A stretch of DNA of 64,000 nucleotides from Ignavibacteriales bacterium (GCA_020635285.1 JACKAB010000007.1:62001-126000), one strand, 5' to 3'. Positions 16,619 to 26,338 are shown, numbered from the stretch's first letter. Translations and numbers: made by a program. Notes: generated by a model from the sequence alone, not told the origin.

Positions 16619-18549
16619 ACAATATTTTGAACGACAGCAAAAAAAATATAAAAGAAGAAGAGATTATAACAGAGCGCTTCATTGATACAGTTTGTAAACA
16701 GATAGCAGAAAATAAATCTGTTAGAAAAACTCTTCCGTTACGTGGCCGATTGCATATCGATCGTCCCCTTCCTTTCTTAGTAGTTTATCGCCGTCCCGTA
16801 AAAAGAATTGATCATGGGACAGACAAACTTGTTAAGGGAGAAGCTTCTTACCTAATTGCATCAGCCAGCAGAAAAATAAAAGCAGGGGTCTCGAAATTAG
16901 TACAAAATATTATTGTGCAAATTGCCTCTGAACATAAGGCCTTTTTAATTTTAGAAGTTTGGACAAAGAAAAACAATCAACTGAATTCAAATAATCACTC
17001 AGGCATTCTTAAACCATCAATCACATTAAAAATTTCTAAAACGCATTTTCCTACAGAAACGGTTGAGGCACTTCAAAAGGGACTCAGTTCAATATACCTA
17101 TTACGTCAAAAAATTAATGTTGAAGTTTTATATGACAATTCCCAATGGCCGGAAAAAATGCATTCACTTGTGCCAAATAATTTTGGCAAAGCAAATAATT
17201 GCTACTTAATTGGAATTGAAATTGATCCAATATTTCAAAATGCCATAACTGGAGATATCTTTCCTCTTGTGTTGCGTAAGCTTCATCAGGGATTATCAAA
17301 AGCTCTTAAGCTTGGAGTTTTTCAATTTTCACATAACCAAACAACCTTAAGACCAACCAATTACCAATCTTTGGGCAGACGCGCAATGGTAAAAGCCGTT
17401 TGGGAAGTTGACCAAAAGTTGGCTGAAATAAGCAATGCATATGATTTTCTTTTGCTTGTTACACCAATAAATATTGATCAATCATGGAATAAATTTCTAT
17501 CCAGTAAATTTGAAAAGAGTCCTATATTTTATTACCGTCCAATTCCAATAAATCCATCTGCTCTAAAAACTAAACTTTATGGAATCCCAATAGAACAAAT
17601 TGAAGATCCAACAATATCAAATCTTTTTTACGAAAAACAGGTCGAACTTGAGAAAACCTTATCAATGCTTAGAGATAGAAGAACTCGAAATTTCTTTTAT
17701 GGTAGTATGCAGCTCTATGGGGAGTTAACTACAGAGTTAAAATCGCTTGCTCTAAAAATTTTAGAAAACACATCGGCTCACCGGAAAGAACCAATCGATA
17801 ATACTTATTTTGATTGTAATTCATTTGCACAACGAGCTGAAGAAGAGCTTAATTATTATAAACAATTTTTTCCAGAACTAAATTCAAAAGTACAAATAAG
17901 AGAAGATATAACGGGTCTGATGGTTTCCAAAGGGAATTTACTTTTAGGAAAAAAAATTAAAATACCAAAAAGAAGAGTTGATGCTTTGCTTCAGCACGAA
18001 ATAGGAACACATATTGTAACTTATGTGAATGGCAAATCGCAGCCATTCCAGCAGCTTTATGCTGGATTAGCAGGCTATGATGAACTTCAAGAGGGAATTG
18101 CGGTTTTAACTGAATATCTTGTTGGAGGATTGACCAGTGCAAGATTAAGACTTTTGGCCGGGAGAGTAATTGCAGCAAGCAACTTAATTGATGGTGCAAC
18201 TTTTATTGATACCTTTAGAGAGTTAAAAGGTAAATTTGACTTTGCTCAGAGAATTGCATATATAATAACAGCAAGGATTTACCGAGGTGGTGGTTTAACC
18301 AAAGATGCAGTTTACCTTCGGGGGTTAATGAATATCTTAAAATATTTTTCTTCTGGAGGTGAACTAGAACCTTTGTTAGTTGGAAAAATATCTTCAAGCC
18401 ATGTTTCCATAATTAAAGAATTACAAGCAAGAAAAGTATTGAATCCACCAATGTTGCGCCCTCGATATCTTGAAAACAAAGTAGCGCTTGAGAAATTAAG
18501 CGAATTAAAAAATGGATTAACGGTTTTAGATTTAATTAAAAGGAGTTAA
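16615..18549 (+). CDS. QEGLA-motif DUF1704 metallopeptidase (tyrosine carboxypeptidase-like)
   Basis: A 644-residue protein of the DUF1704 family (annotated elsewhere as flavohemoglobin expression-modulating QEGLA protein). It carries the zincin-type metal site HEIGTH near residue 461 and the family signature ELQEGIAVLTEYL near 490, the glutamate probably being the third ligand. This HExxxH plus downstream Glu layout is shared with eukaryotic MATCAP/TMCP tubulin carboxypeptidases, so a carboxypeptidase role is a reasonable inference. The TTG start overlaps the preceding stop; the next gene starts one base after its stop. No signal peptide, so cytoplasmic. Confidence 0.85.
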   Translation: MNNILNDSKKNIKEEEIITERFIDTVCKQIAENKSVRKTLPLRGRLHIDRPLPFLVVYRRPVKRIDHGTDKLVKGEASYLIASASRKIKAGVSKLVQNIIVQIASEHKAFLILEVWTKKNNQLNSNNHSGILKPSITLKISKTHFPTETVEALQKGLSSIYLLRQKINVEVLYDNSQWPEKMHSLVPNNFGKANNCYLIGIEIDPIFQNAITGDIFPLVLRKLHQGLSKALKLGVFQFSHNQTTLRPTNYQSLGRRAMVKAVWEVDQKLAEISNAYDFLLLVTPINIDQSWNKFLSSKFEKSPIFYYRPIPINPSALKTKLYGIPIEQIEDPTISNLFYEKQVELEKTLSMLRDRRTRNFFYGSMQLYGELTTELKSLALKILENTSAHRKEPIDNTYFDCNSFAQRAEEELNYYKQFFPELNSKVQIREDITGLMVSKGNLLLGKKIKIPKRRVDALLQHEIGTHIVTYVNGKSQPFQQLYAGLAGYDELQEGIAVLTEYLVGGLTSARLRLLAGRVIAASNLIDGATFIDTFRELKGKFDFAQRIAYIITARIYRGGGLTKDAVYLRGLMNILKYFSSGGELEPLLVGKISSSHVSIIKELQARKVLNPPMLRPRYLENKVALEKLSELKNGLTVLDLIKRS

Positions 18550-18550
18550 T

Positions 18551-19597
18551 ATGAAGTTAGGTTTTGTAGTTAATGATATAATGACCGAACAAGTTGGGTA
18601 CACTACCACACGTTTAGCAATGTGGGCAATAAACAGAGGTCATGATGTTTGGATAATTGGATTGGGTGATCTTGCATATGATCCTGATGAAAGTATTAGA
18701 GCAAGGGCTAGGACTGTGCCAAAAAAAAAATATAAATCAACCGAACTTTACTTAAAAGCATTGCAAGGTAAAACGGCAATAAAAGAAAGAATTACTGTCG
18801 ATGAGCTAGATATTTTAATGCTCAGAAGCGATCCTGCAAATGAATCCGGTTCTCGATCCTGGGCCGCAGCTGCAGGTATCAATTTCGGTAGAATTGCTAT
18901 GCGACATGGAGTAATTGTTCTTAATGATCCAAATGGTTTAGCAAAAGCCATGAATAAAACATATTTTCAATTATTTCCCGAAGAGGTAAGACCACAAACT
19001 CTAATTACACGGGATGTTTCAGAAATCAAATCTTTTTCAAAAGATAGGGGAGAAAATATAATTCTCAAACCTTTGCAAGGTTCTGGAGGAAGCGGTGTTT
19101 TTATTCTTAGACCAGAAGATCGTTCAAATCTAAACCAAATAGTTGAATCATTATCTAAGGATGGATACATTATTGCCCAAGAGTATCTGAAAGCAGCCGA
19201 AGAAGGTGACATTAGGTTATTTATGATGAATGGACAGCCATTGCGTCACAAGGGAAAATATGCTGCGTTCCGAAGAGTTAGACATGGTGATGATATAAGA
19301 AGCAATATTCACGCTGGTGGAAAGTTAGCCCAAGCAGTAATAACTGACGAACATTTGAAATTAGCAGAAATTGTTAGACCAAAAATAGTACAGGATGGAA
19401 TGTTTTTAGTTGGTCTAGATATAGTTGGTAATAAGCTTATGGAGATTAACGTATTTAGCCCTGGTGGTTTAGGCAGTGCACAAATGTTTGAAAAGGTGAA
19501 TTTCAGTCATGCTGTTCTTGATGCTCTAGAAAGAAAAGTTGAGTATATGAATTATTACAGAAGAAATTTTGATAATGACGAGATGGCAACTCTATAA
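18551..19597 (+). CDS. GshB-like ATP-grasp ligase
   Basis: A 348-residue ATP-grasp enzyme similar along its whole length to glutathione synthetase GshB. The N-terminal domain begins MKLGFVVNDI and includes MLRSDPANE. The nucleotide-binding lysine is in IILKPLQGSGGSGVF near residue 171. AQEYLKAAEEGDIRLF and the metal-binding MEINVFSPGGLG near residue 298 follow. No gamma-glutamylcysteine ligase lies nearby, so an undefined amide ligation is more likely than glutathione synthesis. RBS AAGGAG sits inside the end of the upstream gene. It is the last gene of the cassette, ended by a strong hairpin. Confidence 0.88.
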   Translation: MKLGFVVNDIMTEQVGYTTTRLAMWAINRGHDVWIIGLGDLAYDPDESIRARARTVPKKKYKSTELYLKALQGKTAIKERITVDELDILMLRSDPANESGSRSWAAAAGINFGRIAMRHGVIVLNDPNGLAKAMNKTYFQLFPEEVRPQTLITRDVSEIKSFSKDRGENIILKPLQGSGGSGVFILRPEDRSNLNQIVESLSKDGYIIAQEYLKAAEEGDIRLFMMNGQPLRHKGKYAAFRRVRHGDDIRSNIHAGGKLAQAVITDEHLKLAEIVRPKIVQDGMFLVGLDIVGNKLMEINVFSPGGLGSAQMFEKVNFSHAVLDALERKVEYMNYYRRNFDNDEMATL

Positions 19598-19610
19598 ATC
19601 AGATAAAACT

Positions 19611-19642
19611 TACTTTCACCGAACACTTGTTCGGTGAAAGTA
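19611..19642. terminator. Perfect 15-bp-arm hairpin between convergent genes
   Basis: TACTTTCACCGAACA (19611-19625) and TGTTCGGTGAAAGTA (19628-19642) are exact complements with only CT between them. It lies between the stops of the ATP-grasp gene (+) and the OsmC gene (-), so it probably serves as a bidirectional terminator. The classical T-tract is missing. Confidence 0.6.
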
Positions 19643-19653
19643 ACAATTTGAAA

Positions 19654-20073
19654 CTAAGAAACTAATTTAGCATTCAGAAATACATCTGTTCCGGTTGTTA
19701 GTCGTGAGATAGGACATTTAGCTTTTGCTTCTTTAGCAAGTGCTTGAAAATCCTCTTCACTTAATCCCGGAATAACAGCTTCACAATCCAAAGTGATTGA
19801 GGTGATTTTTGGACCGTCATCTTGTCCTAATTCAACAGTAGCTTTGGTTTCAATACTGGTTGGAGTAATTTCTTTTTTACTTATTAATGCAGCTAAAAAC
19901 ATTGAAAAACATCCGGCTTGAGCTGCGCCAATTAGTTCTTCGGGATTTGTTTCCTCACCATCTTCAAATCTTGATTTAAAATTAAATGGACCTTCAAAAC
20001 CTGTAAAGTTAAGAATACCATTTCCTTCTTTTAATGTTCCTTCCCATTTTGCTTTTGCATAATGTTTACCCAT
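19654..20073 (-). CDS. OsmC-family peroxiredoxin
   Basis: A 139-residue OsmC/Ohr-family thiol peroxidase. The two redox cysteines are seen in GAAQAGCFSMFLA near residue 55 and KCPISRL near residue 120. The start MGKHYAKAKWEGTLKEG is typical of OsmC. Such enzymes reduce organic hydroperoxides. It has its own AGGAGAAG ribosome site and is followed by the hairpin at 19611-19642. Regulation not visible. Confidence 0.92.
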   Translation of the reverse strand: MGKHYAKAKWEGTLKEGNGILNFTGFEGPFNFKSRFEDGEETNPEELIGAAQAGCFSMFLAALISKKEITPTSIETKATVELGQDDGPKITSITLDCEAVIPGLSEEDFQALAKEAKAKCPISRLTTGTDVFLNAKLVS

Positions 20074-20166
20074 TTTGTACTTCTCCTTTCATTCTATTTT
20101 GATTATTATAAAAGTAAATATACAAAAAATCATTAACCGACAAATCATCTTTTATAAAAACAAATA

Positions 20167-20457
20167 TTAATGTTTAGCAACTTTAACTTTTCTTATTTCA
20201 ACTTTTTCCCAAACCTTTCCAGTAACATAAACTTCTTTTTCCAGCCATTGATTTCTTAATTCTTGTTCATTTTCATAATCGACAAATATTATTGAGCCAT
20301 TCATAGTTCCGTTCTCATCTAAAAGCGCAGAAGCAAAAAGCCAAGTGCCTTTTTTAAACATTTCATCGGCAAATTTGAGATGCTGCTCTCTAACAGATAA
20401 TCTTCTTTGAAGGGCTTTTTCATCTTTATAGTCATGAGCAATAATAACAAACTGCAT
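20167..20457 (-). CDS. YciI-family protein
   Basis: A 96-residue protein of the YciI-like fold (dimeric alpha/beta barrel). Diagnostic are the opening MQFVIIAHDYKDE, REQHLKFADEMFKKG with its conserved histidine, and IIFVDYENEQE. The conserved His-Asp pair is thought catalytic in the family, but substrates are generally unknown. It lies between OsmC and a DUF2721 gene on the same strand, possibly one transcript with the latter (20-base gap). Confidence 0.85.
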   Translation of the reverse strand: MQFVIIAHDYKDEKALQRRLSVREQHLKFADEMFKKGTWLFASALLDENGTMNGSIIFVDYENEQELRNQWLEKEVYVTGKVWEKVEIRKVKVAKH

Positions 20458-20477
20458 AATTTGTTTTCCTGAATAAT

Positions 20478-20919
20478 TTATATGTGATCTTTTACTTCAA
20501 ACTCAAGCGCTTTTAAAGTTAAGCTTACGTCAATAAATAAGAATATTGCTGAGAGAATAATCCCCGTTATACTTAACATAAAAAATATCATTCCAATACT
20601 TTCTAAATTGACTTGGAATAGATTCATGGCTAATAAAATAGGAATGATTAAGCTGCTGCACAAAATACTAAATGATATAGAACTAATCGAGTATTTTAAA
20701 ATATAGCTTCTTTTTACAAGTATTTTTAGTTGAATTTTTTTGTTTTCAATTTTGTTCGAGGTTTCATTTTCTATTTCGGTAACCAAACCCCTCGATCTAT
20801 CTATGGTTCTTGCTAAACGATTTGTAAGTGAAAGTAATATCAAGCCCACGCCGGAAATTAAAACAAGGGGCGAAATTGATGACTGAAAAAAACTCTACAA
20901 GTGATTTTGTTATTTCCAT
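20478..20919 (-). CDS. DUF2721 membrane protein (one frameshift near N terminus)
   Basis: The readable part (20478-20849, GTG start) gives LILLSLTNRLARTIDRSR and two later hydrophobic helices, the DUF2721 pattern. Upstream on the same strand the sequence continues as SSISPLVLISGVG, which is the usual first helix, reached from an ATG at 20919 (MEITKSLVEFF) if the A7 run at 20886-20892 (plus strand) is one base too long. The full protein would be about 147 residues with three membrane segments. Function unknown. Confidence 0.72.
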
Positions 20920-21298
20920 AAGTTATTAAATTTATTATTAAAAAATAGAATCTGAAAAATAAATAATATCCTTATCATTTCTGAACGAAACCAAAATAAT
21001 TCTAAAAATAAGTGAGATTTTCTTAAAATAAATATCATAATTAATATTATTACTATTAAATCAAATAATATTTCTCAAAAAGATTAACTATTTTTCTTTA
21101 TTCAAAAATGGCATTATTTAAATAAGTTTAATGCTTATAAATATGCAGCAGACTGGATGAAATTAAATTTGCAGCAAAAATATTTATTGTATAAATAAGC
21201 AAAATATAATTCGTAAATAAAAAATAAAGAGTAATTTAATCGAGACTATTTTTGTGCAATTTAAGCTATTCACTTGACCTATTTTAGAAAGTATTTTT
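20920..21298. other. Intergenic region without recognised content
   Basis: About 380 bases of very AT-rich sequence separate the divergently oriented DUF2721 and beta-lactamase-like genes. I see no convincing reading frame, RNA gene or long repeat. Promoters for both flanking genes presumably lie here. Confidence 0.5.
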
Positions 21299-22360
21299 AT
21301 GAAAAAAAAATTTATTCTACTGTTAATATCATTTATTCTGGTTTCTTGAGGAAGCAATAATAATATGGAAAAAAAAATTGATACAATATTTGTTGAGTTT
21401 CAAAATAATTTAACGCCTGGGGCTTCTGTGGCGGTAATCAAAAATGGAGAAATAATTTATCAGAAGGGTTTTGGCTATGGAGATCTAAGTTCAAAAATCG
21501 CAATTGAACCCAAATCTAATTTTAGGCTCGCATCAATAACAAAACAGTTTACAGCCCTATCAATATTACTTCTTGAAGAAGAGGGTAAATTATCACTCGA
21601 GGATAAACTTATAAAGTTTTTTCCAAAATTTCCTGCTTATGGAGAAAAAATAACAATTAAAAATATTTTGCAGCACACTTCCGGTTTGTTGGATTATGAA
21701 GACTTTGTAAGTGATACAGATACTGCTCAAGTTAAAGATAAAGATGTTTTACAAATTTTAATGAAACAAGACTCAACTTATTTTGAACCTGGTGCAGAAC
21801 ATAAATACAGTAATTCCGGTTACGCAGTTTTAGCAATGATTGTTGAAAAAGTTTCAGGAATAAGGTTTGCGGATTTTTTATATAAGAGAATTTTTAAGCC
21901 TTTAAAAATGGATAACACAATTGCTTATGAATTTGGTGTTGCAGATGTTTCTAATAGAACTTATGGATATGCTAAAACTCAAACCGGCTTTGAGTTTTCC
22001 GACCAAAGTTTAACAAGCGCTGTGCTGGGTGATGGTGGAATTTATTCTTCAACAATTGATTTAATTAATTGGGATAAAGAAGTCAATTCACCAACGCTTT
22101 TACCAATAGAAAAATTTGATAGATCTTTTATTAAAGGAGTAAATAATAAAGGGGAAGAGTTTGATTATGGTTTTGGCTGGCGGCTAGATCCTTATCATGA
22201 TATTTATCGAATTTACCACACCGGAGGCACTTGTGGATTCTCAAATATTTATATGAAACTGCCTACTTATAATTTAACAATTATTGTTTTAATGAATGTA
22301 CGAGACTATGATGCAAAGGGTTATGCAGAAAAAATTGCCGATTTATTTATTGACAAATAA
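21299..22360 (+). CDS. Beta-lactamase-related serine hydrolase, stop codon at the lipobox Cys
   Basis: A class C beta-lactamase/DD-peptidase-fold hydrolase. The nucleophile motif SxxK is LASITKQF near residue 56 of the intact frame, the YxN motif is YSNSGYAVL, and the third-motif position is HTGGT. The intact frame begins at ATG 21365. In the same frame upstream, from ATG 21299, the codons read MKKKFILLLISFILVS, then TGA (21347-21349), then GSNNN. This is a textbook lipoprotein signal in which the stop replaces the cysteine. Without it the enzyme would be a lipoprotein; as written it is either untranslated or made without export. Confidence 0.82.
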
Positions 22361-22493
22361 AATTTTCAGATAATGTTGTTCCGGTAACATTTAATTTCGG
22401 AATATTTTTAGGTGTTACCTTCTCTAAATTTTGATTTAGAAGACTTACCACTAAAAATTTATTTTACTACTTCAAGATTATTTATTACAAAGC

Positions 22494-22523
22494 AGAGTGT
22501 GCTTAATATATCAAACACACTCT
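22494..22523. terminator. Hairpin between convergent genes
   Basis: AGAGTGTG (22494-22501) and CACACTCT (22516-22523) form an 8-base stem, followed on the plus strand by TTTCAGTATTTATTT. It sits between the stops of the beta-lactamase-like gene and glsB-like gene and could terminate either. Confidence 0.5.
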
Positions 22524-22532
22524 TTTCAGTAT

Positions 22533-22784
22533 TTATTTAGATTTAATTTTACGGTAACCAAAAAGTAAAATAATTGATCCAACAATTGCCATCAGAAAGC
22601 TTCTAAAATCAAAACCGGAAATATCTCCCAAACCAAGAAGGGAGCCAATAAAACCTCCCACAAAAGCTCCAACTATACCAATTAAAATAGTAATTATTAT
22701 TCCGCCTGGATCTTTGCCTGGCATTATAAATTTTGCAATTGCACCAGCAATTAATCCAAAAACTATCCATGATAAAATGCCCAT
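22533..22784 (-). CDS. GlsB/YeaQ/YmgE (transglycosylase-associated) membrane protein
   Basis: An 83-residue protein with three hydrophobic, glycine-rich helices: MGILSWIVFGLIAGAIAKF, PGKDPGGIIITILIGIVGAF and the final FGYRKIKSK. This is the GlsB/YeaQ family, often linked to general stress. A longer frame starts at 22814, but the ATG at 22784 has AAGAGGT at the right distance and gives the canonical MGIL start, so I chose it. Confidence 0.9.
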   Translation of the reverse strand: MGILSWIVFGLIAGAIAKFIMPGKDPGGIIITILIGIVGAFVGGFIGSLLGLGDISGFDFRSFLMAIVGSIILLFGYRKIKSK

Positions 22785-22903
22785 TTTGCTACCTCTTATT
22801 TTAAATAAAAACAATTGTTAACATTAGATTTAAATTTATCCACGATCAAGATTCCTCTAAATTTTTAAAATGATTAATAGCTATTCGCAACAAACTATTA
22901 TTT

Positions 22904-24829
22904 TTATTTACTCAACAATTGATCTAATTCATCAACAGTTTTATCAAATAAATTTAACGCAGATTTAATAGCGTCAGGTTTTGTCATATCAAGTCCAGCA
23001 TCTTTCAGTAATTCTAAAGGAGGTTTTGAACTTCCACCTTTTAACATTTCTAAATAAGCATCTTGAGCTGGTTTTCCTTCTTTTGTAATTTTATCAGCAA
23101 AAGCAATCCCAGCCGAAAGGCCGTTTGCATAGGTAAACACATAGTACTTGTAATAGAAATGTGGAATGTAAGCCCATTCAACTTCATCGTTTTCATCCAT
23201 TGTGTAATCTGGACCGTAATAAGTTCTAATTAATTCAGCATATATTTCGTTTAGTTTAGCCGCACCAATTGGCTCACCTGCTTCTGCAAGTTGATGAAGT
23301 TTAAGCTCAAACTCAGAAAACATTGCTTGTCTATAAATTGTTGTTCTAATTGTTTCAAGAAGTTCGCTTAGAAGCCAAGCTTTGTCTTTTTTAGTTTTAG
23401 CATTCTCAATCATGTATCGTGAAAGCAAAGCCTCGTTGCATGTTGAAGCAATTTCTGCTAAAAATGGAGGATATCTCCAAGTGAGATACGGCTGATTATT
23501 CATTGCAAAATAACTGTGCATTGCATGACCATATTCATGTGCCAAAGTTGATACATCATCAAAAGTATTTTGGAAATTCATTTTTACATATGGATGCACT
23601 CCATAGGTTGAAGTTGAAAAAGCACCGCTATTTTTATCATTTGATGGATAAACGTCAATCCAGCCATTTGCAGGGTTCATTCCTTCTTTTACTTTTGATA
23701 CATAAGTTTCACCCATTGGTTTTATTGCCTCTAAAATATAATTTGCTCCGGTATTATAATCCATTTCTATTGAAGATTGCTCCACCATTGGTACATAAAG
23801 ATCATAAAGGTGAATCTCGTCCAAACCCAATGCTTTTTTGCGGAGATCAATATATTTGTGTAGCGGCTTAACATTTTCTCGAACAGTATTAATTAAATTC
23901 ATGTAAACATCAGGTGTAAGATTATCTTTATCTAAATAGGCTTCAAGAACGGTTTCATAACCTCTTGCGCGACTTAAGAACAAACTGAATTTTGCCTGCT
24001 CGCCTAAAGTTGTGGCAAATGTATTTTCAAAACCTTTTAATGATTTGAACATTTCTGCAACAGCTTTTTTTCGAGTTGGTCTATCATCTGAACCTCGATA
24101 TCTTCCATAATTTGAAAAAGTTAATTGTACTTCTTTTCCTTGTTCATCAGTAATTTTAGATAATGTCATATCTGCAATTATTGCTCTAAACGCTTTTTCC
24201 GGAGAGGCAGGAAGTTCATTCAAATCTATTTGTGCCCACAAATTATCTCCAGCCAAAGATAAAATCTTTTCTTCTTCAGGGGAAAGCATTCGTTTTTCTC
24301 GTCTTAACAAACTTTCAAAATAAGGTGTAAATTCTTTGAGGCCCGGTTCTTTAATTATGGCAGCTTGCAATTTATCAGAAGTATATTTCATTGCTGCATC
24401 TCTTAAAATAGCGCCTTCCCTCATAATTTCTTCAGTTAAATTTAAAGCTAATTCATGTCTTGCAATTGTTTCTGGATTGCTTGCCTCAACGTCTCTTTCC
24501 ATATTTGCATAAAGAGTTAGTGCATTAATTTTGTTATCCAACTCAAAATATTTCTTTAAATATTTTGCAATTCCTTTTGGAGTTTCTATCTCGGTTTGTA
24601 AGGATTTTAATTCTTCTAAGCCGCTTTGGCATTGTTTAATTTCTTCTTTCCACTTTTCAAGACTTGGACAAATATCATTCATATTCCATTTATAGATTGA
24701 TGGAATTTTATCCCTTGAAATATTGGCGTCGGGTTGAAAAGAAGGAAGATTATGGTAAGGGCCATCAGAAACAAAAACAAAACCAAATGAAATAAAAAGA
24801 ACTAACAATGCTGTTATTTTTTTTATCAT
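22904..24829 (-). CDS. pepF: Oligoendopeptidase F (M3B metallopeptidase), exported
   Basis: A 641-residue M3B peptidase. The zinc-binding HExxH is seen as LAHEYGHAMHSYF near residue 430, with the third-ligand glutamate in FLAEIASTCNEALLSRYM. The N-terminal helical domain and the DKDNLTPDVYMNLI segment match oligoendopeptidase F. Unlike the usual cytosolic enzyme it opens with a signal-like MIKKITALLVLFISFGFVF, so export to the periplasm is likely. It hydrolyses short peptides. Standalone gene; next gene is divergent. Confidence 0.92.
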   Translation of the reverse strand: MIKKITALLVLFISFGFVFVSDGPYHNLPSFQPDANISRDKIPSIYKWNMNDICPSLEKWKEEIKQCQSGLEELKSLQTEIETPKGIAKYLKKYFELDNKINALTLYANMERDVEASNPETIARHELALNLTEEIMREGAILRDAAMKYTSDKLQAAIIKEPGLKEFTPYFESLLRREKRMLSPEEEKILSLAGDNLWAQIDLNELPASPEKAFRAIIADMTLSKITDEQGKEVQLTFSNYGRYRGSDDRPTRKKAVAEMFKSLKGFENTFATTLGEQAKFSLFLSRARGYETVLEAYLDKDNLTPDVYMNLINTVRENVKPLHKYIDLRKKALGLDEIHLYDLYVPMVEQSSIEMDYNTGANYILEAIKPMGETYVSKVKEGMNPANGWIDVYPSNDKNSGAFSTSTYGVHPYVKMNFQNTFDDVSTLAHEYGHAMHSYFAMNNQPYLTWRYPPFLAEIASTCNEALLSRYMIENAKTKKDKAWLLSELLETIRTTIYRQAMFSEFELKLHQLAEAGEPIGAAKLNEIYAELIRTYYGPDYTMDENDEVEWAYIPHFYYKYYVFTYANGLSAGIAFADKITKEGKPAQDAYLEMLKGGSSKPPLELLKDAGLDMTKPDAIKSALNLFDKTVDELDQLLSK

Positions 24830-25039
24830 TTTATCCTCGTAATAATTTTTAAAAAAAATTTTATAATGAAATTTAATATTTATCCATCATTAAAAAGACT
24901 AAAATAATTATAAGAAAACCATAAAAGTGATATTGTTATAATTAATTACTATTTAGAATTATTCTTTTTTCATATGTTTAGTCAGGTTCAAATTCTCAAG
25001 CATGCACGTATATTAAAGTTTAATATTTGAGAGATTTAT

Positions 25040-26338
25040 ATGGAAAATACAATTAATCAAATAAGTATTTTTAGCATAGTTCCATTTGTTTTAATGTTGG
25101 CAGCTATAGCTGTCTTCCCATTAAAACTTAATCACTTTTGGGAAAATAATAAGAATAAACTAATAGTTGCAATTGTTCTTAGCATTCCTGTTATAATTTA
25201 TCTTCTTTACAATTCTAACGGAGCCGAATTATTCCACACAATAATTTTTGATTATATTCCATTTATCATTTTGCTTGGCTCACTTTTTACAATTACCGGT
25301 GGGATTTTATTGACTGGGGATTTGGAAGCAAAGCCTTTTACCAATGTTATATTCTTGGGAATTGGAGCAGTACTAGCTTCGTTAATGGGAACTACCGGAG
25401 CGGCAATGTTGCTTGTTAGACCTATAATCAAAACCAATAAGGAAAGAACTTATAAAGAACACACCATTCTTTTTTTTATAGCTATAGTTGCAAATTGTGG
25501 AGGGCTTCTAACACCATTAGGCGATCCGCCTCTTTTTATGATGTATCTTAGAGGAGCTCCATTTGTTTGGTTTTTAAACCTTTTTCAGCCATGGATTTTC
25601 ACAAACTTATTGCTTCTATTAATTTACTTTTTAGTTGATAGTTATTATTACAGAAAAGAACCAGTCGCTGCTATTAAGAGAGACGAAGCAATAATAAAGC
25701 CGCTAAAACTTCAAGGCAAAAGAAATTTTATATTTTTAATTGGAGTTGTTTTTTCTGTGGCATTTATTAATGAACAATATCTGCCATTTATATCATCCAA
25801 TCATTATTATAGTTTTTTTAGAGAATTAGTAATTGTACTTATGGGATATCTCTCAATAATTTTTACTCCTAAACTTCTGAGAACCTCAAATAATTTTTCA
25901 TGGGGTCCAATTGAAGAAGTAGCATATTTGTTTTTGGGAATATTTATTACCATGGTCCCTGCACTTTTGTATCTTGAAGCAAATTCTAAAAGCTTAGGAA
26001 TTTATACAAGCACACAATTTTATTATTTTACTGGCATTTTAAGCAGCTTTTTAGATAACACTCCAACGGCTGTTACGTTTCACTCCTTAGCTCTTGGATT
26101 GGGAGAAACTAGCAAAACTTTAATTGCTGGAATACCGGAAGTCTTGATGAGGGCAATATGTTTGGGAGCAGTTGTTTTTGGCAGCATGACGTACATCGGT
26201 AATGGACCTAATTTTATGATAAAGGCAATTGCTGAAGATAATAATATTAAGATGCCCGACTTTTTTAGTTATATGTTTAAGTTTTCTCTAATTGTACTTC
26301 TGCCAATTTTTATTTTAATTCAATTGATATTTGTTTAA
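25040..26338 (+). CDS. NhaD-type Na+/H+ antiporter
   Basis: A 432-residue polytopic membrane protein of the ion transporter superfamily, COG1055-like. Diagnostic segments are GTTGAAMLLVRPIIK, CGGLLTPLGDPPLF (the discontinuous-helix loop) and the second-half SSFLDNTPTAVTFHSLA with its conserved D-N-x-P-T, plus YIGNGPNFMIKAIA. About eleven helices. The expected role is sodium/proton exchange for pH and sodium balance. RBS GAGAG is weak. Confidence 0.82.
   Translation: MENTINQISIFSIVPFVLMLAAIAVFPLKLNHFWENNKNKLIVAIVLSIPVIIYLLYNSNGAELFHTIIFDYIPFIILLGSLFTITGGILLTGDLEAKPFTNVIFLGIGAVLASLMGTTGAAMLLVRPIIKTNKERTYKEHTILFFIAIVANCGGLLTPLGDPPLFMMYLRGAPFVWFLNLFQPWIFTNLLLLLIYFLVDSYYYRKEPVAAIKRDEAIIKPLKLQGKRNFIFLIGVVFSVAFINEQYLPFISSNHYYSFFRELVIVLMGYLSIIFTPKLLRTSNNFSWGPIEEVAYLFLGIFITMVPALLYLEANSKSLGIYTSTQFYYFTGILSSFLDNTPTAVTFHSLALGLGETSKTLIAGIPEVLMRAICLGAVVFGSMTYIGNGPNFMIKAIAEDNNIKMPDFFSYMFKFSLIVLLPIFILIQLIFV

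Noticed and set aside
18551..19597. Glutathione synthetase (gshB) proper
   Set aside because: The fold is the same, but there is no gshA and the cassette context points to a different acceptor, so I kept the call at GshB-like.
21347..21349. UGA read as cysteine or selenocysteine at the lipobox
   Set aside because: UGA ends other genes here, for example the second SDR and the N-formylglutamate amidohydrolase-like gene. There is no SECIS-like hairpin I can see, and selenocysteine at a lipobox is unprecedented. A point mutation or consensus error is simpler.
23503..23871. 122-codon plus-strand frame inside pepF
   Set aside because: Histidine- and leucine-rich shadow of the pepF coding strand, no start signal.
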